A DNA stretch of 64,000 nucleotides from Sphaerisporangium fuscum (GCF_018531465.1 NZ_JAHDTF010000006.1:62001-126000), one strand, 5' to 3'; shown: positions 34,353 through 44,004, numbered from the stretch's first letter. The notes: generated by a model from the sequence alone, not told the origin. Program-made: numbers and translations.

Positions 34353-36425
34353 CTACGCGCCCGCCTCGGCGCGCAGGGGGAAATGGCAGGCCACCTGGTG
34401 GACCTCGCCCGCCAGCGGCGGCTCGGTCTCGCAGATGGGCTGGGCGAGGGGGCAGCGCGTCCGGAAACGGCACCCCGTGGGCGGGTTCAGCGCGCTGGGC
34501 AGCTCACCGCGGATGGCCGTGGTCTCGCGCCGCGCCAGGTCGGGGTCGGCCGAGGGGACGGCGTCGATCAGGGCCTGGGTGTAGGGGTGGCGGGCTCTGC
34601 GGACCACCTCGCCCGCGGGGCCGACCTCGACGAGTTTGCCCAGGTACATCACGCCGATGCGGTCGGACATGTAGTCGACGACCGACAGGTCGTGGCTGAT
34701 GAACACGTACGCCACCCCCAGCTCGCGCTGCAGGTCGCGCATCAGGTTGAGCACCTGGGCCTGGATGGACACGTCCAGCGCGCTCACCGGCTCGTCGGCG
34801 ACGATCAGCCGCGGCTTCAGCGCCAGCGATCTGGCCAGCCCGATGCGCTGCAACTGGCCGCCGGAGAACTCGTGGGGGTAACGCTCGAGCACGCGCCGAG
34901 ACAGGCCCACCTGGTCCAGCAGGCCGGCGACGCGGGCGCGGCGGGAGGAGGCGTCGCCCTCCTGCTGGATGTCCAGCGGTTCGGTGAGGATGGCGTCGAT
35001 CCGCATGCGCGGGTTCATCGCGGCGTAGCTGTCCTGGAACATCAGCTGGATCTGCCGCTGGGTGCGGCGGCGCTGCCGGCGGTCCAGGGTGGCGACGTCG
35101 GCGCCGTCCAGCAGGATCTGCCCCGAGGTGGGATTCTCCAGCCCGACCACCAGCCGCCCCACGGTCGACTTGCCGCACCCGGACTCGCCCACGAGCCCGA
35201 ACGTCTCACCGGGCCTGACGTCGAACGACACCCCGGCCACGGCGCTGACCCGCCCGGTCACCCGCCCGAGCGCCCCGCCGGCCGTCGACTCGTAGTCCTT
35301 GACCAGTTCGCGCACCGACAGCACCGCGCCCGGAGCGGCGGGCTCGGAGGACCGCGCCGCCGGCGAGGGGTCCGCGGCCGCGCGCACGGGAGGCGCGAGG
35401 GTGACGGGGGTGACCGGGTGCAGGCACGCGAACCGGTGCTCGCCGTCCGACAGCGCCACGTCGGTCGTGCGGCACTCCTCGGTGGCGAACCGGCAGCGGG
35501 GCGCGAAGCGGCAGCCGGTCAGGGGGCGCGACAGGTCCGGCGGCAGGCCCGGGATGCTGTAGAGCCGCTCGTCGGCGCCGTTCCCGCGGACCGCCGACTC
35601 CGGGAGCGCCTCCATGAGGGCCTCGGTGTAGCGGTGCCGGGGCGAGCGGAACAGCTGCTCGGTGCTGGTGGTCTCCACCACGCGGCCGGCGTACATGACC
35701 GCGACCCGGTCGGCGTGGCCGGCGATCACGCCCAGGTCGTGGGTGACGAGGATGACGGCCATGCCGAACTCCTCGCGCAGGTCGTCGATCAGCTCGAGGA
35801 TCTGGCGCTGGGTGGTCACGTCGAGCGCCGTCGTGGGCTCGTCGGCGATGAGCAGGCGCGGGGAGGAGATGAGGGCCATGGCGATGACGACCCGCTGGCG
35901 CATCCCGCCCGACAGCTGGTGCGGGTAGTCGTCGACGATCTTCTCCGGGCGTGGCATCCCGACCCTGCGCAGCATGTCGATCGCCCGCTCCCGGGCCTCG
36001 GCCTTGCCGATCCCGCGGTGGACGCGCAGCGGTTCGGCCACCTGGGTGCCGATGCGCATCGTCGGGTTGAGCGAGGTGAGCGGGTCCTGGAACACCATGC
36101 CCATCTCGACGCCGCGCACCCGGCGGGCCTCGGTGGCGGGCAGGGACAGCAGGTCGCGTCCGCCGAACAGGATCCGGCCGCCGGTGACGGCGCCGCCCGC
36201 GGGGAGCAGGCCCATGACCGACAGGGCGGTCATCGTCTTGCCGCTGCCCGACTCTCCCACGATGCCGAGGATCTCTCCCTGCCGGACGTCGAGGTCGACG
36301 CCGTCGAGGGCGTGGACGGTGCCCCGGCGCAGGGCGATGTCGGTGCTGACCTGACGCAGCCGCAGCAGCGGCTCGGTGCCGGCCGGGTCGCCGGCGGGCG
36401 GGCCGGGGTCGGTAGGTGCGCTCAA
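34353..36425 (-). CDS. Fused double ATPase of a peptide ABC importer (DppD-DppF fusion)
   Basis: The 690-residue protein carries two complete ATPase halves. Half 1 (about 20-345) has G-E-S-G-S-G-K-T, signature [20 protein letters not shown] and an oligo_HPN tail with cysteines (G-C-R-F-A-P-R-C, then C). Half 2 (about 365-690) has [27 protein letters not shown] and a second Cys-containing tail ([11 protein letters not shown]). Oligopeptide importers usually have these as separate DppD and DppF proteins. The Cys-containing tails are the usual [4Fe-4S]-type or structural site of the family. Confidence 0.9.
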   Translation of the reverse strand: MSAPTDPGPPAGDPAGTEPLLRLRQVSTDIALRRGTVHALDGVDLDVRQGEILGIVGESGSGKTMTALSVMGLLPAGGAVTGGRILFGGRDLLSLPATEARRVRGVEMGMVFQDPLTSLNPTMRIGTQVAEPLRVHRGIGKAEARERAIDMLRRVGMPRPEKIVDDYPHQLSGGMRQRVVIAMALISSPRLLIADEPTTALDVTTQRQILELIDDLREEFGMAVILVTHDLGVIAGHADRVAVMYAGRVVETTSTEQLFRSPRHRYTEALMEALPESAVRGNGADERLYSIPGLPPDLSRPLTGCRFAPRCRFATEECRTTDVALSDGEHRFACLHPVTPVTLAPPVRAAADPSPAARSSEPAAPGAVLSVRELVKDYESTAGGALGRVTGRVSAVAGVSFDVRPGETFGLVGESGCGKSTVGRLVVGLENPTSGQILLDGADVATLDRRQRRRTQRQIQLMFQDSYAAMNPRMRIDAILTEPLDIQQEGDASSRRARVAGLLDQVGLSRRVLERYPHEFSGGQLQRIGLARSLALKPRLIVADEPVSALDVSIQAQVLNLMRDLQRELGVAYVFISHDLSVVDYMSDRIGVMYLGKLVEVGPAGEVVRRARHPYTQALIDAVPSADPDLARRETTAIRGELPSALNPPTGCRFRTRCPLAQPICETEPPLAGEVHQVACHFPLRAEAGA

Positions 36426-36441
36426 TGTCGCTTCTCCTGCT

Positions 36442-37344
36442 CTAGCGCCGCCGAAGGCGGACCTCGAAGACGTCCCTCAGGCCGTCGCCGATGAAGTTGA
36501 AGGCGAGGACGATGAGGATGATGGCGATGCCCGGCGGGTACAGCAGCCACCAGTGGCCGCTGAAGGTGTCGGCCAGGCCGTCGGAGAGCATCCCGCCCCA
36601 GTTGGCCGCGGGCGGCGGGACGCCCAGGCCGAGGAACGACAGGTAGGCGACGTACAGGATGGCGTCGGCGACCTGGAAGGTGGCGTTGACGATCACCGTG
36701 CCGATGGCGTTGGGGATGATGTGCCGCCGCACCGCCCGGCCGCTGGTGCCGCCCATCGAGCGCATGGCCTGGACGTACTCGCGTGAGCGCAGCGTCAGCG
36801 CCTCGCCGCGTACCAGCCGTGCCGGGCCGAGCCAGGCGAACGCCCCAATGAGCAGGATCAGCATGGGCACGCTCGGGGTCACGATGGTGGCCATGAGCAT
36901 GAACAGGAACAGCGAGGGGATCGACATCATCGCGTCGACGAGGCGCATCATGGCCGCGTCGACCCACCCGCCGGCGAAGCCGGCGACGGCTCCCCACACG
37001 GTGCCCACGACGGTCGCCAGGATGCCGGCCGCGAGCCCGACGACGATGGAGGTCTGCCCGCCGAGCATGAGGCGTCCCAGCTGGTCGTAGCCGACGCCGT
37101 CGGTCCCCAGCGGGTGCCCGCCGGTGCCGGGCGTCAGGTACACCGCGGCGAGGTCGGTGTGCACCTGCTCGGTGTGGTAGAAGAGCGGTCCCAGGAAGCA
37201 GACGGCGGCCAGCAGCAGGAACAGGGCGACGCCCACCAGGGCCAGCCGGTTCTCGCAGAACACCTGGGCCCCCTGCCGCCACAGCCCGCGGACCGGTGCC
37301 TCGTCGTCGTCCCGCGCGCCGGCGGTCTCGGCCGTCGTGGTCAT
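36442..37344 (-). CDS. Peptide ABC importer permease, DppC-like
   Basis: The 300-residue protein has the OppC-N domain at the N-terminus (cytoplasmic R-G-L-W-R-Q-G-A-Q-V then TM1) and a periplasm-facing loop with P-G-T-G-G-H-P-L-G-T-D-G-V-G-Y-D. Five further helices follow, with the EAA coupling motif R-G-E-A-L-T-L-R-S-R-E-Y-V-Q-A-M-R-S-M-G-G. It overlaps the DppB stop by 4 nt and precedes the fused ATPase by 16 nt, so it belongs to the same operon. Confidence 0.9.
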   Translation of the reverse strand: MTTTAETAGARDDDEAPVRGLWRQGAQVFCENRLALVGVALFLLLAAVCFLGPLFYHTEQVHTDLAAVYLTPGTGGHPLGTDGVGYDQLGRLMLGGQTSIVVGLAAGILATVVGTVWGAVAGFAGGWVDAAMMRLVDAMMSIPSLFLFMLMATIVTPSVPMLILLIGAFAWLGPARLVRGEALTLRSREYVQAMRSMGGTSGRAVRRHIIPNAIGTVIVNATFQVADAILYVAYLSFLGLGVPPPAANWGGMLSDGLADTFSGHWWLLYPPGIAIILIVLAFNFIGDGLRDVFEVRLRRR

Positions 37345-38300
37345 GAGCGGCTCGCCCTCAGGCGGACCCTGGGGTCGACGGCGGCGTACAGCAGGTCGGC
37401 CAGCAGCGCGCCGAGCACGGTCGCGATCGAGATGATCAGCGTGACGCCGAACAGGATGGGGAAGTCGCGCCGCAGCGCCGCCTGCCAGAACAGCTGTCCC
37501 ATGCCGGGGTAGTTGAACAGCGACTCCACGACCAGGGCCCCGCTGAACAACGCGGGCAGGTACATGCCGAGCAGCGTGATCACGGGGAACAGCCCGTTGC
37601 GCAGGGTGTGCCCGGCGACGACGCGCGGCTCGGACAGTCCTTTGGCGCGGGCGGTGCGCACGTAGTTCTCGTTGAGGTTGTCGACCATCGAGGAACGCAC
37701 GTAGCGCGAGTACACCGCGACGGTCACGATGGCGAGGGTCACGGTGGGCAGCACGAGCCCGGCGGGGTCGGCGAGCACTTCCTGCAGGGTGAAGCCCTGT
37801 GGCGCCTCGGGCGGCAGTATCGGCCAGACCTGCGAGAACAGAATGATCATGATGAGACCCATGAAGAAGATGGGGGTGGCGTAGGCCAGCAGCGACGCCG
37901 CGGTGATGGCGTAGTCGGGCCAGCGGTTGCGGCGCATCCCCTGGACGACCCCGAGCGGGACGGCCACCACGATGGCCAGCAGTGTCGACAGCAGCGACAG
38001 CACCATCGTCTTGGGGAGCCGCTGGGCGATGGCCTCGGTGACCGACTGGTTGAGCTGGAAGGAGTAGCCGAGGTCCCCCTGCAGCAGGCGCCGCACGTAC
38101 ATGAGGTACTGCTGCGGCCAGGGCCGGTCGTAGCCCATCTCGTGGTCGAAGGCGGCCAGCTGCTGCAGGGTCGCCTCCTTGCCGAGGGTGGCCCTGGCGG
38201 CGCCTCCCGGCAGCAGGTGCAGGATGACGAACGTGATCATCGTGACGAGCACGACGATGACCAGGGCCTGGGCCAGGCGCGTGATCAGGTAACGGGCCAC
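37341..38300 (-). CDS. Peptide ABC importer permease, DppB-like
   Basis: The 319-residue, six-helix permease starts A-R-Y-L-I-T-R-L-A-Q-A-L-V-I-V, then H-L-L-P-G-G as in DppB/OppB. The EAA loop is Y-V-R-T-A-R-A-K-G-L-S-E and the C-terminus D-P-R-V-R. Its product pairs with DppC in the membrane. It is separated from the binding-protein gene by a 73-nt gap that holds a strong hairpin. Confidence 0.9.
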   Translation of the reverse strand: MARYLITRLAQALVIVVLVTMITFVILHLLPGGAARATLGKEATLQQLAAFDHEMGYDRPWPQQYLMYVRRLLQGDLGYSFQLNQSVTEAIAQRLPKTMVLSLLSTLLAIVVAVPLGVVQGMRRNRWPDYAITAASLLAYATPIFFMGLIMIILFSQVWPILPPEAPQGFTLQEVLADPAGLVLPTVTLAIVTVAVYSRYVRSSMVDNLNENYVRTARAKGLSEPRVVAGHTLRNGLFPVITLLGMYLPALFSGALVVESLFNYPGMGQLFWQAALRRDFPILFGVTLIISIATVLGALLADLLYAAVDPRVRLRASRS

Positions 38301-38324
38301 TGAAGGCCCCTTCCTTGTTCTGGG

Positions 38325-38356
38325 GCCGCGGCGGCGCGGTCAGGGGCCGCCGCGGC
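38325..38356 (-). terminator. Intercistronic hairpin between binding protein and permease genes
   Basis: Perfect 11-bp arms GCCGCGGCGGC (38325-38335) and GCCGCCGCGGC (38346-38356) surround a 10-nt loop. Hairpins here commonly stabilise the upstream message or partly terminate, giving more binding protein than permease. Confidence 0.6.
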
Positions 38357-38373
38357 TCGGGACGGTCGCCGGC

Positions 38374-40188
38374 TCAGCTCTTCCAGGACCAGTCCTGGAA
38401 GAACATGTTGTTCATCGGGTCCTGCGGGTCGACACCCTGCAGGCCGGCGTTGTAGGCGGAGATCTGGTACACCGGGTTCGGCATCCACAGCACCGGCAGG
38501 TCCTTGGCCAGCAGGTCGTTGTAGGCCTTCAGCGCCGTGTCGTCGGCGGAGAACTGCGTGGCGTCGATGAGCTTGTCGGCCTCGGGGTTGCTGTAGCTGC
38601 CCAGGTTGACGGGGGCGCCGGTCTGGAACAGCCGCTCACCGCTGGCGAAGGCCGGGAAGTACCAGCTGCCCTGGGAGCCGAAGAAGGACATGTCCCACGA
38701 GCAGCTCGACTCCGACGGCTTGCACATCGGGGTGACCGCCACCGAGTCGGGCACCTCCTTGACGGTCAGGACGATGCCGAGCTTGGCCATCTGCGACTTG
38801 ATCTCGGCGAACATCTTGCTCGTCGCGGCGAAGCCGGTCTGGCTGGTGACGGTGAAGGACAGGGGCGTGCCGGCGGCGACGCCCTCACCGCACTGGTCGG
38901 GCCCGGAGCCGGGCTTCTCGCAGGTGGTCTGCCCGTCGGGGGTCACCTTCCACCCGTGGGCCTCCAGCAGCTGCTTGGCCTTGGCGGGGTCGAAGGAGTA
39001 GACGCACCCGGCGCCGGTCCCGATGGCGTCCGGCTTGGCGGGCACGGGCCCGCAGGTCGGCGCCGCCATGCCCGCCCAGATGACCTTGCTGATCGTGGGC
39101 TGGTCGATGAGCATCTGCATCGCCTGGCGCAGGTACAGCTGCTTGAACAACGGCCCCGACTTGGGGTTGTTGTAGTTCAGCTGCAGGTAGGTGATGGACC
39201 ACCCGTACCAGGGCGAGACCTTGTACCCCTTGGACTCCAGGTACTTCTGCTGCGACATGTTGGCCGGGGGGATGTATCCGTAGTCGATGCCGCCGGCGCG
39301 CAGGACGTTGAACTCGGCGTCGTCCCCGGTGAACGGCCGCAGCACCACCTTGGACAGTTTGGGCTTGTCGGAGCCGGAGTAGTTCGGGCGCGCGGCGAGG
39401 ACGACCTCGCCGTTCGGCACGTACTTCTCCAGCTTCCAGGCGCCGCTGTTGACCTGCCACAGCGGGTCGGTGGCGTAGCTCTTGGGGTCCTTGGAGGCGG
39501 CGGTGAGGAACGCGAAGACCTTCTTGGCGCCGTCGGGGGTGAGGTCGAGGTCGCCGACCTGGCCGGTGGCGGAGTCCTTGTCCCAGGCGTGCTGGGGGAG
39601 GGGCACGATGCGGTTCAGCTGGTTGTCGACGAACCAGGCGGTGTTGTACGGCTTCTTGGTCGTCAGGGAGAAGGTCTTGTCGTCCTTGACGGTGAAGTCG
39701 GCGATGTTGTCGGGGAAGCCGCCCGGCCGGTAGGACGCCCACTTGTCCTTGTTCGCGGTCACCAGGTTGTACCAGAACCGCACGTCGCGGGTGGTGACGG
39801 GCTTGCCGTCGGACCAGGTGTTGTCCTTCAGGGTGATCGTCAGCGTCTTGCCGCCGTCGCTGACCTGCGGCGGCTCGGCCATCGAGCGCTCGGGGTCGAT
39901 GTTGTACTGGGCCGTGCCGTCCAGCCGGTACTCGTACAGGTGGCGGTACTGCGCCGCCCCGAAGATGGCGTTCTCGCCCTGGGTGAATCCGGGGGCCGAG
40001 ATCGGCAGGATCCAGTTGGGGGTCCGCAGGGCGACGGTGACGGTGTCCTTGCCCTGGCTCCCGCCCTGGGCGGCGCCGCTCTTGGGCGCGGCGCCGCCGC
40101 TGCACGCGGCCAGGCCCAACGCGATGGCGGCCGCGCCGGTCACCGCCGCCGCGCCTCGCAGTGCGCGCCGCTGGAATGTGCTCCGCAT
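38374..40188 (-). CDS. Peptide ABC importer substrate-binding lipoprotein
   Basis: The 604-residue SBP_bac_5 family protein has an N-terminal signal with lipobox L-A-A-C at ~31-34 and a disordered Gly/Ser linker. The extracellular domain contains G-E-N-A-I-F-G-A-A-Q-Y-R-H-L-Y-E-Y-R and the family signature L-T-I-T-L-K-D-N-T-W-S-D-G-K-P-V-T-T-R-D-V. At 604 residues it is longer than E. coli DppA/OppA (about 535-545), fitting a larger or unusual ligand. AGGAGAC precedes the ATG. It is the first gene of the importer operon, driven by the promoter at 40255-40283. Confidence 0.9.
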   Translation of the reverse strand: MRSTFQRRALRGAAAVTGAAAIALGLAACSGGAAPKSGAAQGGSQGKDTVTVALRTPNWILPISAPGFTQGENAIFGAAQYRHLYEYRLDGTAQYNIDPERSMAEPPQVSDGGKTLTITLKDNTWSDGKPVTTRDVRFWYNLVTANKDKWASYRPGGFPDNIADFTVKDDKTFSLTTKKPYNTAWFVDNQLNRIVPLPQHAWDKDSATGQVGDLDLTPDGAKKVFAFLTAASKDPKSYATDPLWQVNSGAWKLEKYVPNGEVVLAARPNYSGSDKPKLSKVVLRPFTGDDAEFNVLRAGGIDYGYIPPANMSQQKYLESKGYKVSPWYGWSITYLQLNYNNPKSGPLFKQLYLRQAMQMLIDQPTISKVIWAGMAAPTCGPVPAKPDAIGTGAGCVYSFDPAKAKQLLEAHGWKVTPDGQTTCEKPGSGPDQCGEGVAAGTPLSFTVTSQTGFAATSKMFAEIKSQMAKLGIVLTVKEVPDSVAVTPMCKPSESSCSWDMSFFGSQGSWYFPAFASGERLFQTGAPVNLGSYSNPEADKLIDATQFSADDTALKAYNDLLAKDLPVLWMPNPVYQISAYNAGLQGVDPQDPMNNMFFQDWSWKS

Positions 40189-40254
40189 GGGTCTCCTCGA
40201 TTGACGTGCACGCGCCCTGGACTTCGTTCGGGCGGGCTGCGATCGGATGCGGAG

Positions 40255-40295
40255 AATGTATAGATGTGCATGTTGCAAGTCAACGAAGTTACTTC
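40255..40295 (-). promoter_or_regulatory. Promoter of the peptide-importer operon with adjacent palindrome
   Basis: On the minus strand, -35 TTGACT (40278-40283) is followed by 17 nt and -10 TACATT (40255-40260), giving a ~60-nt leader. Immediately upstream of the -35 lies GAAGTTACTTC (40285-40295), a perfect 5+1+5 palindrome in an AT-rich stretch. It is a candidate operator for the divergent ROK regulator. Confidence 0.6.
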
Positions 40296-40440
40296 ACTTT
40301 ATTTCGGTGACTTTTTTCGGATTGGCGGCTAAGTTGCCAGACATGCTTCGATGGTGCGGCGATGCTCCATGATGGAAGCCCGCGCCCGGCAATCGTCAGG
40401 TCGAGGCCGTGCGGCAGCGACGACCGCGAGAAGGAGAGGC

Positions 40441-41583
40441 ATGTCGGAGATCCCCGACACCTTGCGTGAGCAGACCCTCAAGCTGCTGGCCAGCGGCGAG
40501 GCCGTCTCCCGCGCCGACCTCGTCGACACGTTGAAGGTCGCCCCTTCGACCGTCTCCAACGTCGTGCGGCGCCTGCTGGAGGAGGGGACCATCCTGGAGG
40601 AGGGGGTGGGCCGCTCCACCGGCGGGCGCCGGCCCCGCATCCTGCGGCTGCGTGACGCGGGGGGCGTCCTGGCGGTCACCGAGCTCGGCGCCCGGCACGC
40701 CCGCGTCGGCCTGTGCCTGCCCGACGGGAGGCTGCTGGCCGCCGAGGAGATCGCCATCGACATCGCCGCGGGCCCCAAGGAGGTCTTCGAGGTCGTCGCC
40801 GCCGCGTTCAGCGCCGCCCGGGCCGACGCCGCCCCGGGACAGCCGCTGCTCGGCGTCGGCATGGCGCTGCCGGGGCCGGTGGAGTTCCCCAGCGGGCGGC
40901 TGGCCGGCCCGGCCCGGATGCCGGGCTGGAACGGTTTCGACGCCCGCACCGCGCTCGCCGAGCGCTTCGAGGTCCCCGTGGTCGTCGAGAACGACGCCAA
41001 GGCGGCCGCGATGGGCGAGCACAGCACCCGCGGCCGGGACACCGGCGACATGATCTACGTCAAGGTCGGCACCGGCATCGGCGGCTGCCTGGTCACCGGC
41101 GGGCAGATCCACCGCGGCGGCCGCGGGCTGAGCGGGGACGTCACCCACGTGCGCGTCGCCGACAGCGGTGAGCGTCACTGCTCGTGCGGCAGCCGCGGCT
41201 GCCTGGAGACCGTGGCCAGCGGCGCCGCGCTGGCCCGGGAACTGCAGCGGCTCGGGCTGCCGGTGAGCACGACCCGCGATGTCATCGCCGCCGCCGACGA
41301 CGCCGAGCCGGCCGCGGTCACGATGGTGCGCAACGCCGGCCGGCTGCTCGGCGTCGCCCTGTCGGGGCTGGTCAACTTCCTCAGCCCCGATGCCGTCGTC
41401 ATCGGCGGAGCGCTGTCCAGCCTGGACGTCTATGTGGCCGCGGCGCGAGGCATGCTCTACGAGCGGTGCCTGCCGTCGGTGACCCAGTCCCTGTCCATCG
41501 AGGCCAGCGTCGCGGGCCCGGATGCCGCCCTGGCGGGCCTGGGGCATCTGGTCTGCGCCGCCGTCCACGTCCTCCCCGCCTGA
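40441..41583 (+). CDS. ROK family transcriptional regulator
   Basis: The 380-residue protein has an N-terminal winged HTH (~10-70: T-L-K-L-L-A-S-G-E-A-V-S-R-A-D-L-V, S-T-V-S-N-V-V-R-R-L-L) and a ROK actin-like domain. E-N-D-A-K-A-A-A-M-G-E and V-G-T-G-I-G-G-C-L are intact. The zinc site is H-V then C-S-C-G-S-R-G-C-L-E. ROK repressors normally sense sugars, so one beside a peptide importer and peptidase is unusual. AAGGAGAG precedes ATG 40441. It is followed 14 nt later by the M81 gene and is divergent from the importer operon. Confidence 0.9.
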   Translation: MSEIPDTLREQTLKLLASGEAVSRADLVDTLKVAPSTVSNVVRRLLEEGTILEEGVGRSTGGRRPRILRLRDAGGVLAVTELGARHARVGLCLPDGRLLAAEEIAIDIAAGPKEVFEVVAAAFSAARADAAPGQPLLGVGMALPGPVEFPSGRLAGPARMPGWNGFDARTALAERFEVPVVVENDAKAAAMGEHSTRGRDTGDMIYVKVGTGIGGCLVTGGQIHRGGRGLSGDVTHVRVADSGERHCSCGSRGCLETVASGAALARELQRLGLPVSTTRDVIAAADDAEPAAVTMVRNAGRLLGVALSGLVNFLSPDAVVIGGALSSLDVYVAAARGMLYERCLPSVTQSLSIEASVAGPDAALAGLGHLVCAAVHVLPA

Positions 41584-41597
41584 AGGAGCCCCTGCCC

Positions 41598-43061
41598 GTG
41601 CCCCGTCCCCTGCGCATCGCCATCGGCGGCGTCCACATCGAATCCAGCACCTTCTCCCCCCACCTGAGCGGCGCCGGCGACTTCGAGGTCACCCGGGGTG
41701 AGGCGCTGCTGGCCCGCTACGACTGGCTGTCGGCGCCGTGGGCGCGCGAGGTGGAGTGGCTGCCCCTGGTGCACGCGCGGGCGCTGCCCGGCGGCGCCGT
41801 CGACCCGGCCGCCTACGACGCCTGGCGCACCGAGATCGTCGACGGGCTGGCCGCGGCCGGCCCCGTCGACGGCATGCTGCTGGACATCCACGGCGCGATG
41901 AGCGTCGTCGGGCGCGACGACGCCGAAGGCGACCTGATCACCGCCGTCCGCTCGGCGATCGGGCCGCAGCCGTTCGTCTCCGCCGCCATGGACCTGCACG
42001 GCAACGTCTCGCCCACGCTGTTCCACGGCTGCGACCTGCTCACCTGCTACCGCACCGCGCCTCACGTCGATGTGTGGGAGACGCGTGAACGCGCGGCGCG
42101 CAACCTCGTCCAGGCGCTGCGCGAGGAGCGGCGGCCGCACAAGGCCCTGGTCCACGTGCCGATCCTGCTGCCGGGTGAGATGACCAGCACCAGGGTCGAC
42201 CCCGCCCGGGAGCTGTACGCGCGCATCCCCGAGATCGAGTCCCGGCCCGGCGTGATCGACGCGGCGATCTGGATCGGCTTCGCCTGGGCGGACGAGCCCC
42301 GCTGCCGCGGCGCGGTCGTCGTCACCGGCACCGACGCCGCCGCCACCGAGAAGGCGGCCCGCGAGCTCGGCGAGCACTTCTGGGCGGCGCGCGAGGACTT
42401 CGCGTTCGTCGCGCCCACCGGTTCGATGGACGAGTGCCTGGACCGGGCGCTGGCGGCGGCCGACGACCCCGCCCGGCGGCCGTTCTTCATCAGCGACTCC
42501 GGTGACAACCCCGGCGCCGGCGGCGCCGACGACGTCACCTATGCCCTGGAGCGGACGCTGGCCCGCCCGCCGATCCGCGACGGCCGGGTCCGCGCGGTGT
42601 ACGCCTCGCTGGTCGACCCCGAGGCCGTCGAGCAGGTCGCCGCCCTGCCGCCCGGCTCGCCGGTCCGGGTGCGTGCCGGCGGCCGTATCGACTCGCGCGA
42701 CCCCGGCCCCCTGCTGCTGGAGGGCGTGCTCGAGGCGGTCGCCGACGACCCCGACGGCGGGCGGTGCGTGAGCGTGCGCGTCGGCGGGCTGAGCGTGTTC
42801 CTCACCTCCCGCCGCATGCAGTACCGCGAGCTGGCCTCCTACGCCCGGCTCGGGGTCGACGTCGCCGAGGTCGACCTGGTGGTGGTGAAGATCGGTTACC
42901 TGGAGCCCGAGCTGTTCGAGGCGGCCGGCGACTGGCTGCTGGCACTGACGCCGGGCGGCGTCGACCAGGATCTGCCGCGGCTGCCGTACCAGCGCCTGGC
43001 GCGGCCGGTGTTCCCCCTGGACCGCGACTTCGCCGCGGACCTCACCGTGCTGACGGGGTGA
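41598..43061 (+). CDS. M81 family metallopeptidase (MlrC/microcystinase C-like)
   Basis: The 487-residue protein has the M81 N-terminal signature G-G-V-H-I-E-S-S-T-F-S, then D-I-H-G-A-M and M-D-L-H-G-N-V-S. The latter two carry His/Asp residues expected to bind zinc, and H-V-D-V-W-E-T and S-D-S-G-D-N-P-G-A-G-G further on are also family hallmarks. MlrC cleaves linearised microcystin peptides in sphingomonads; other members are largely uncharacterised. There is no signal peptide, so it acts in the cytoplasm on imported material. GTG 41598 follows AAGGAGCC. It is co-directional with ROK and very likely co-transcribed. Confidence 0.85.
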   Translation: MPRPLRIAIGGVHIESSTFSPHLSGAGDFEVTRGEALLARYDWLSAPWAREVEWLPLVHARALPGGAVDPAAYDAWRTEIVDGLAAAGPVDGMLLDIHGAMSVVGRDDAEGDLITAVRSAIGPQPFVSAAMDLHGNVSPTLFHGCDLLTCYRTAPHVDVWETRERAARNLVQALREERRPHKALVHVPILLPGEMTSTRVDPARELYARIPEIESRPGVIDAAIWIGFAWADEPRCRGAVVVTGTDAAATEKAARELGEHFWAAREDFAFVAPTGSMDECLDRALAAADDPARRPFFISDSGDNPGAGGADDVTYALERTLARPPIRDGRVRAVYASLVDPEAVEQVAALPPGSPVRVRAGGRIDSRDPGPLLLEGVLEAVADDPDGGRCVSVRVGGLSVFLTSRRMQYRELASYARLGVDVAEVDLVVVKIGYLEPELFEAAGDWLLALTPGGVDQDLPRLPYQRLARPVFPLDRDFAADLTVLTG

Positions 43062-43064
43062 GCC

Positions 43065-43478
43065 TCACTCCACGACGAGTTCGACCGGGATGTTGCCGCG
43101 GGTGGCGTTGGAATAGGGGCAGACCTGGTGGGCCGCCTCCACCAGCGAACGCCCGGCCTCGCCGTGCAGCTCGTCGGGAAGCTCGACGCGCAGGGTGACG
43201 CTGAGCCCGAACCCGCCCTGATCGTTCTGGGCGAGCCCGACCTCGGCGGTGACCGAGGCGTGTGAGGCGTCGAGCTTCATCCGCCGGGCGACCAGGCCCA
43301 GGGCGCTGGCGAAGCAGGCGGCGTACCCGGCGGCGAACAGTTGCTCGGGGTTGGTGCCCCGCCCGGTCCCGCCGAGCTCCTTGGGCGGGGCGAGGGTGAC
43401 GTCGAGCAGCCCGTCGGAGGAGACGGCGCGGCCGTCCCGGCCGGAGGCGGTGGCGATGGCGGTGTAGAGCGTGCTCAC
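43065..43478 (-). CDS. ohr: Organic hydroperoxide resistance protein Ohr (OsmC family)
   Basis: The 137-residue thiol peroxidase has both catalytic cysteines in context: C55 in Y-A-A-C-F-A-S-A-L and C120 in V-C-P-Y-S-N-A-T-R-G-N. G-G-T-G-R-G-T-N-P-E-Q-L-F-A-A is conserved. It reduces organic and lipid hydroperoxides using lipoylated partners. The start is GTG 43478 with GGGGTG upstream. Divergent OhrR and a textbook OhrR operator in the 76-nt gap give its regulation. Confidence 0.93.
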   Translation of the reverse strand: MSTLYTAIATASGRDGRAVSSDGLLDVTLAPPKELGGTGRGTNPEQLFAAGYAACFASALGLVARRMKLDASHASVTAEVGLAQNDQGGFGLSVTLRVELPDELHGEAGRSLVEAAHQVCPYSNATRGNIPVELVVE

Positions 43479-43500
43479 AGGGCACCCCTTTCGGTGGACA

Positions 43501-43513
43501 ACAATTGAATTGT
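43501..43513. promoter_or_regulatory. OhrR operator
   Basis: ACAATTGAATTGT is a perfect inverted repeat (ACAATT-G-AATTGT), identical in core to the known OhrR target TACAATT-N-AATTGTA. It lies 22 nt upstream of the ohr start. A looser ACAACT...AGTTGT pair (43516-43521 and 43538-43543) lies on the ohrR side. Confidence 0.85.
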
Positions 43514-43554
43514 GCACAACTGAATGGCGGGCGGTCAAGTTGTAGGATTCGGGC

Positions 43555-44004
43555 ATGGAGGAGGACGAGCTGCTACGGCTGGACAACCAGGTCTGCTTCG
43601 CCCTGCACGCCGCGTCGCGCGCCATGGACGGGGTCTACCGGCGCGAGCTCGGCGACCTCGGCCTGACCTACCCCCAGTACCTGGTGATGCTGGTGCTGTG
43701 GGAGCAGGGGCCGGTCAGCGTCAAGGAGCTCGGCGCCGCGCTGCGCCTGGACTCCGGCACCCTGTCGCCCCTGCTCAAACGCATGGAGGCCGCGGGGCTG
43801 GTGCGCCGCGACCGCGACGTGCGCGACGAGCGGTCGGTGCGCGTCCGCCTCACCCCGCAGGGCGAGGGGCTGCGCCGCCGTGCCGTCCAGGTCCCCGCGC
43901 GGATCCTGGCCGCCACCGGCCTGGGGGAGGACGAACTGCGCCAGATGCGCCGCATGCTCACCCAGGTGACCGCCGCCCTCGACGGCGCCCTGACCGGCAC
44001 CTGA
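43555..44004 (+). CDS. ohrR: MarR family organic-peroxide sensor OhrR
   Basis: The 149-residue winged-helix repressor has the peroxidatic cysteine C14 in L-D-N-Q-V-C-F-A-L, placed as Cys15 is in Bacillus Ohr[13 protein letters not shown] is conserved, as is the wing [13 protein letters not shown]. There are no other cysteines, which suggests the 1-Cys mechanism in which a small thiol forms the mixed disulfide. A TAGGAT -10 sits 6 nt before the ATG, so the message may be leaderless. Confidence 0.92.
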   Translation: MEEDELLRLDNQVCFALHAASRAMDGVYRRELGDLGLTYPQYLVMLVLWEQGPVSVKELGAALRLDSGTLSPLLKRMEAAGLVRRDRDVRDERSVRVRLTPQGEGLRRRAVQVPARILAATGLGEDELRQMRRMLTQVTAALDGALTGT

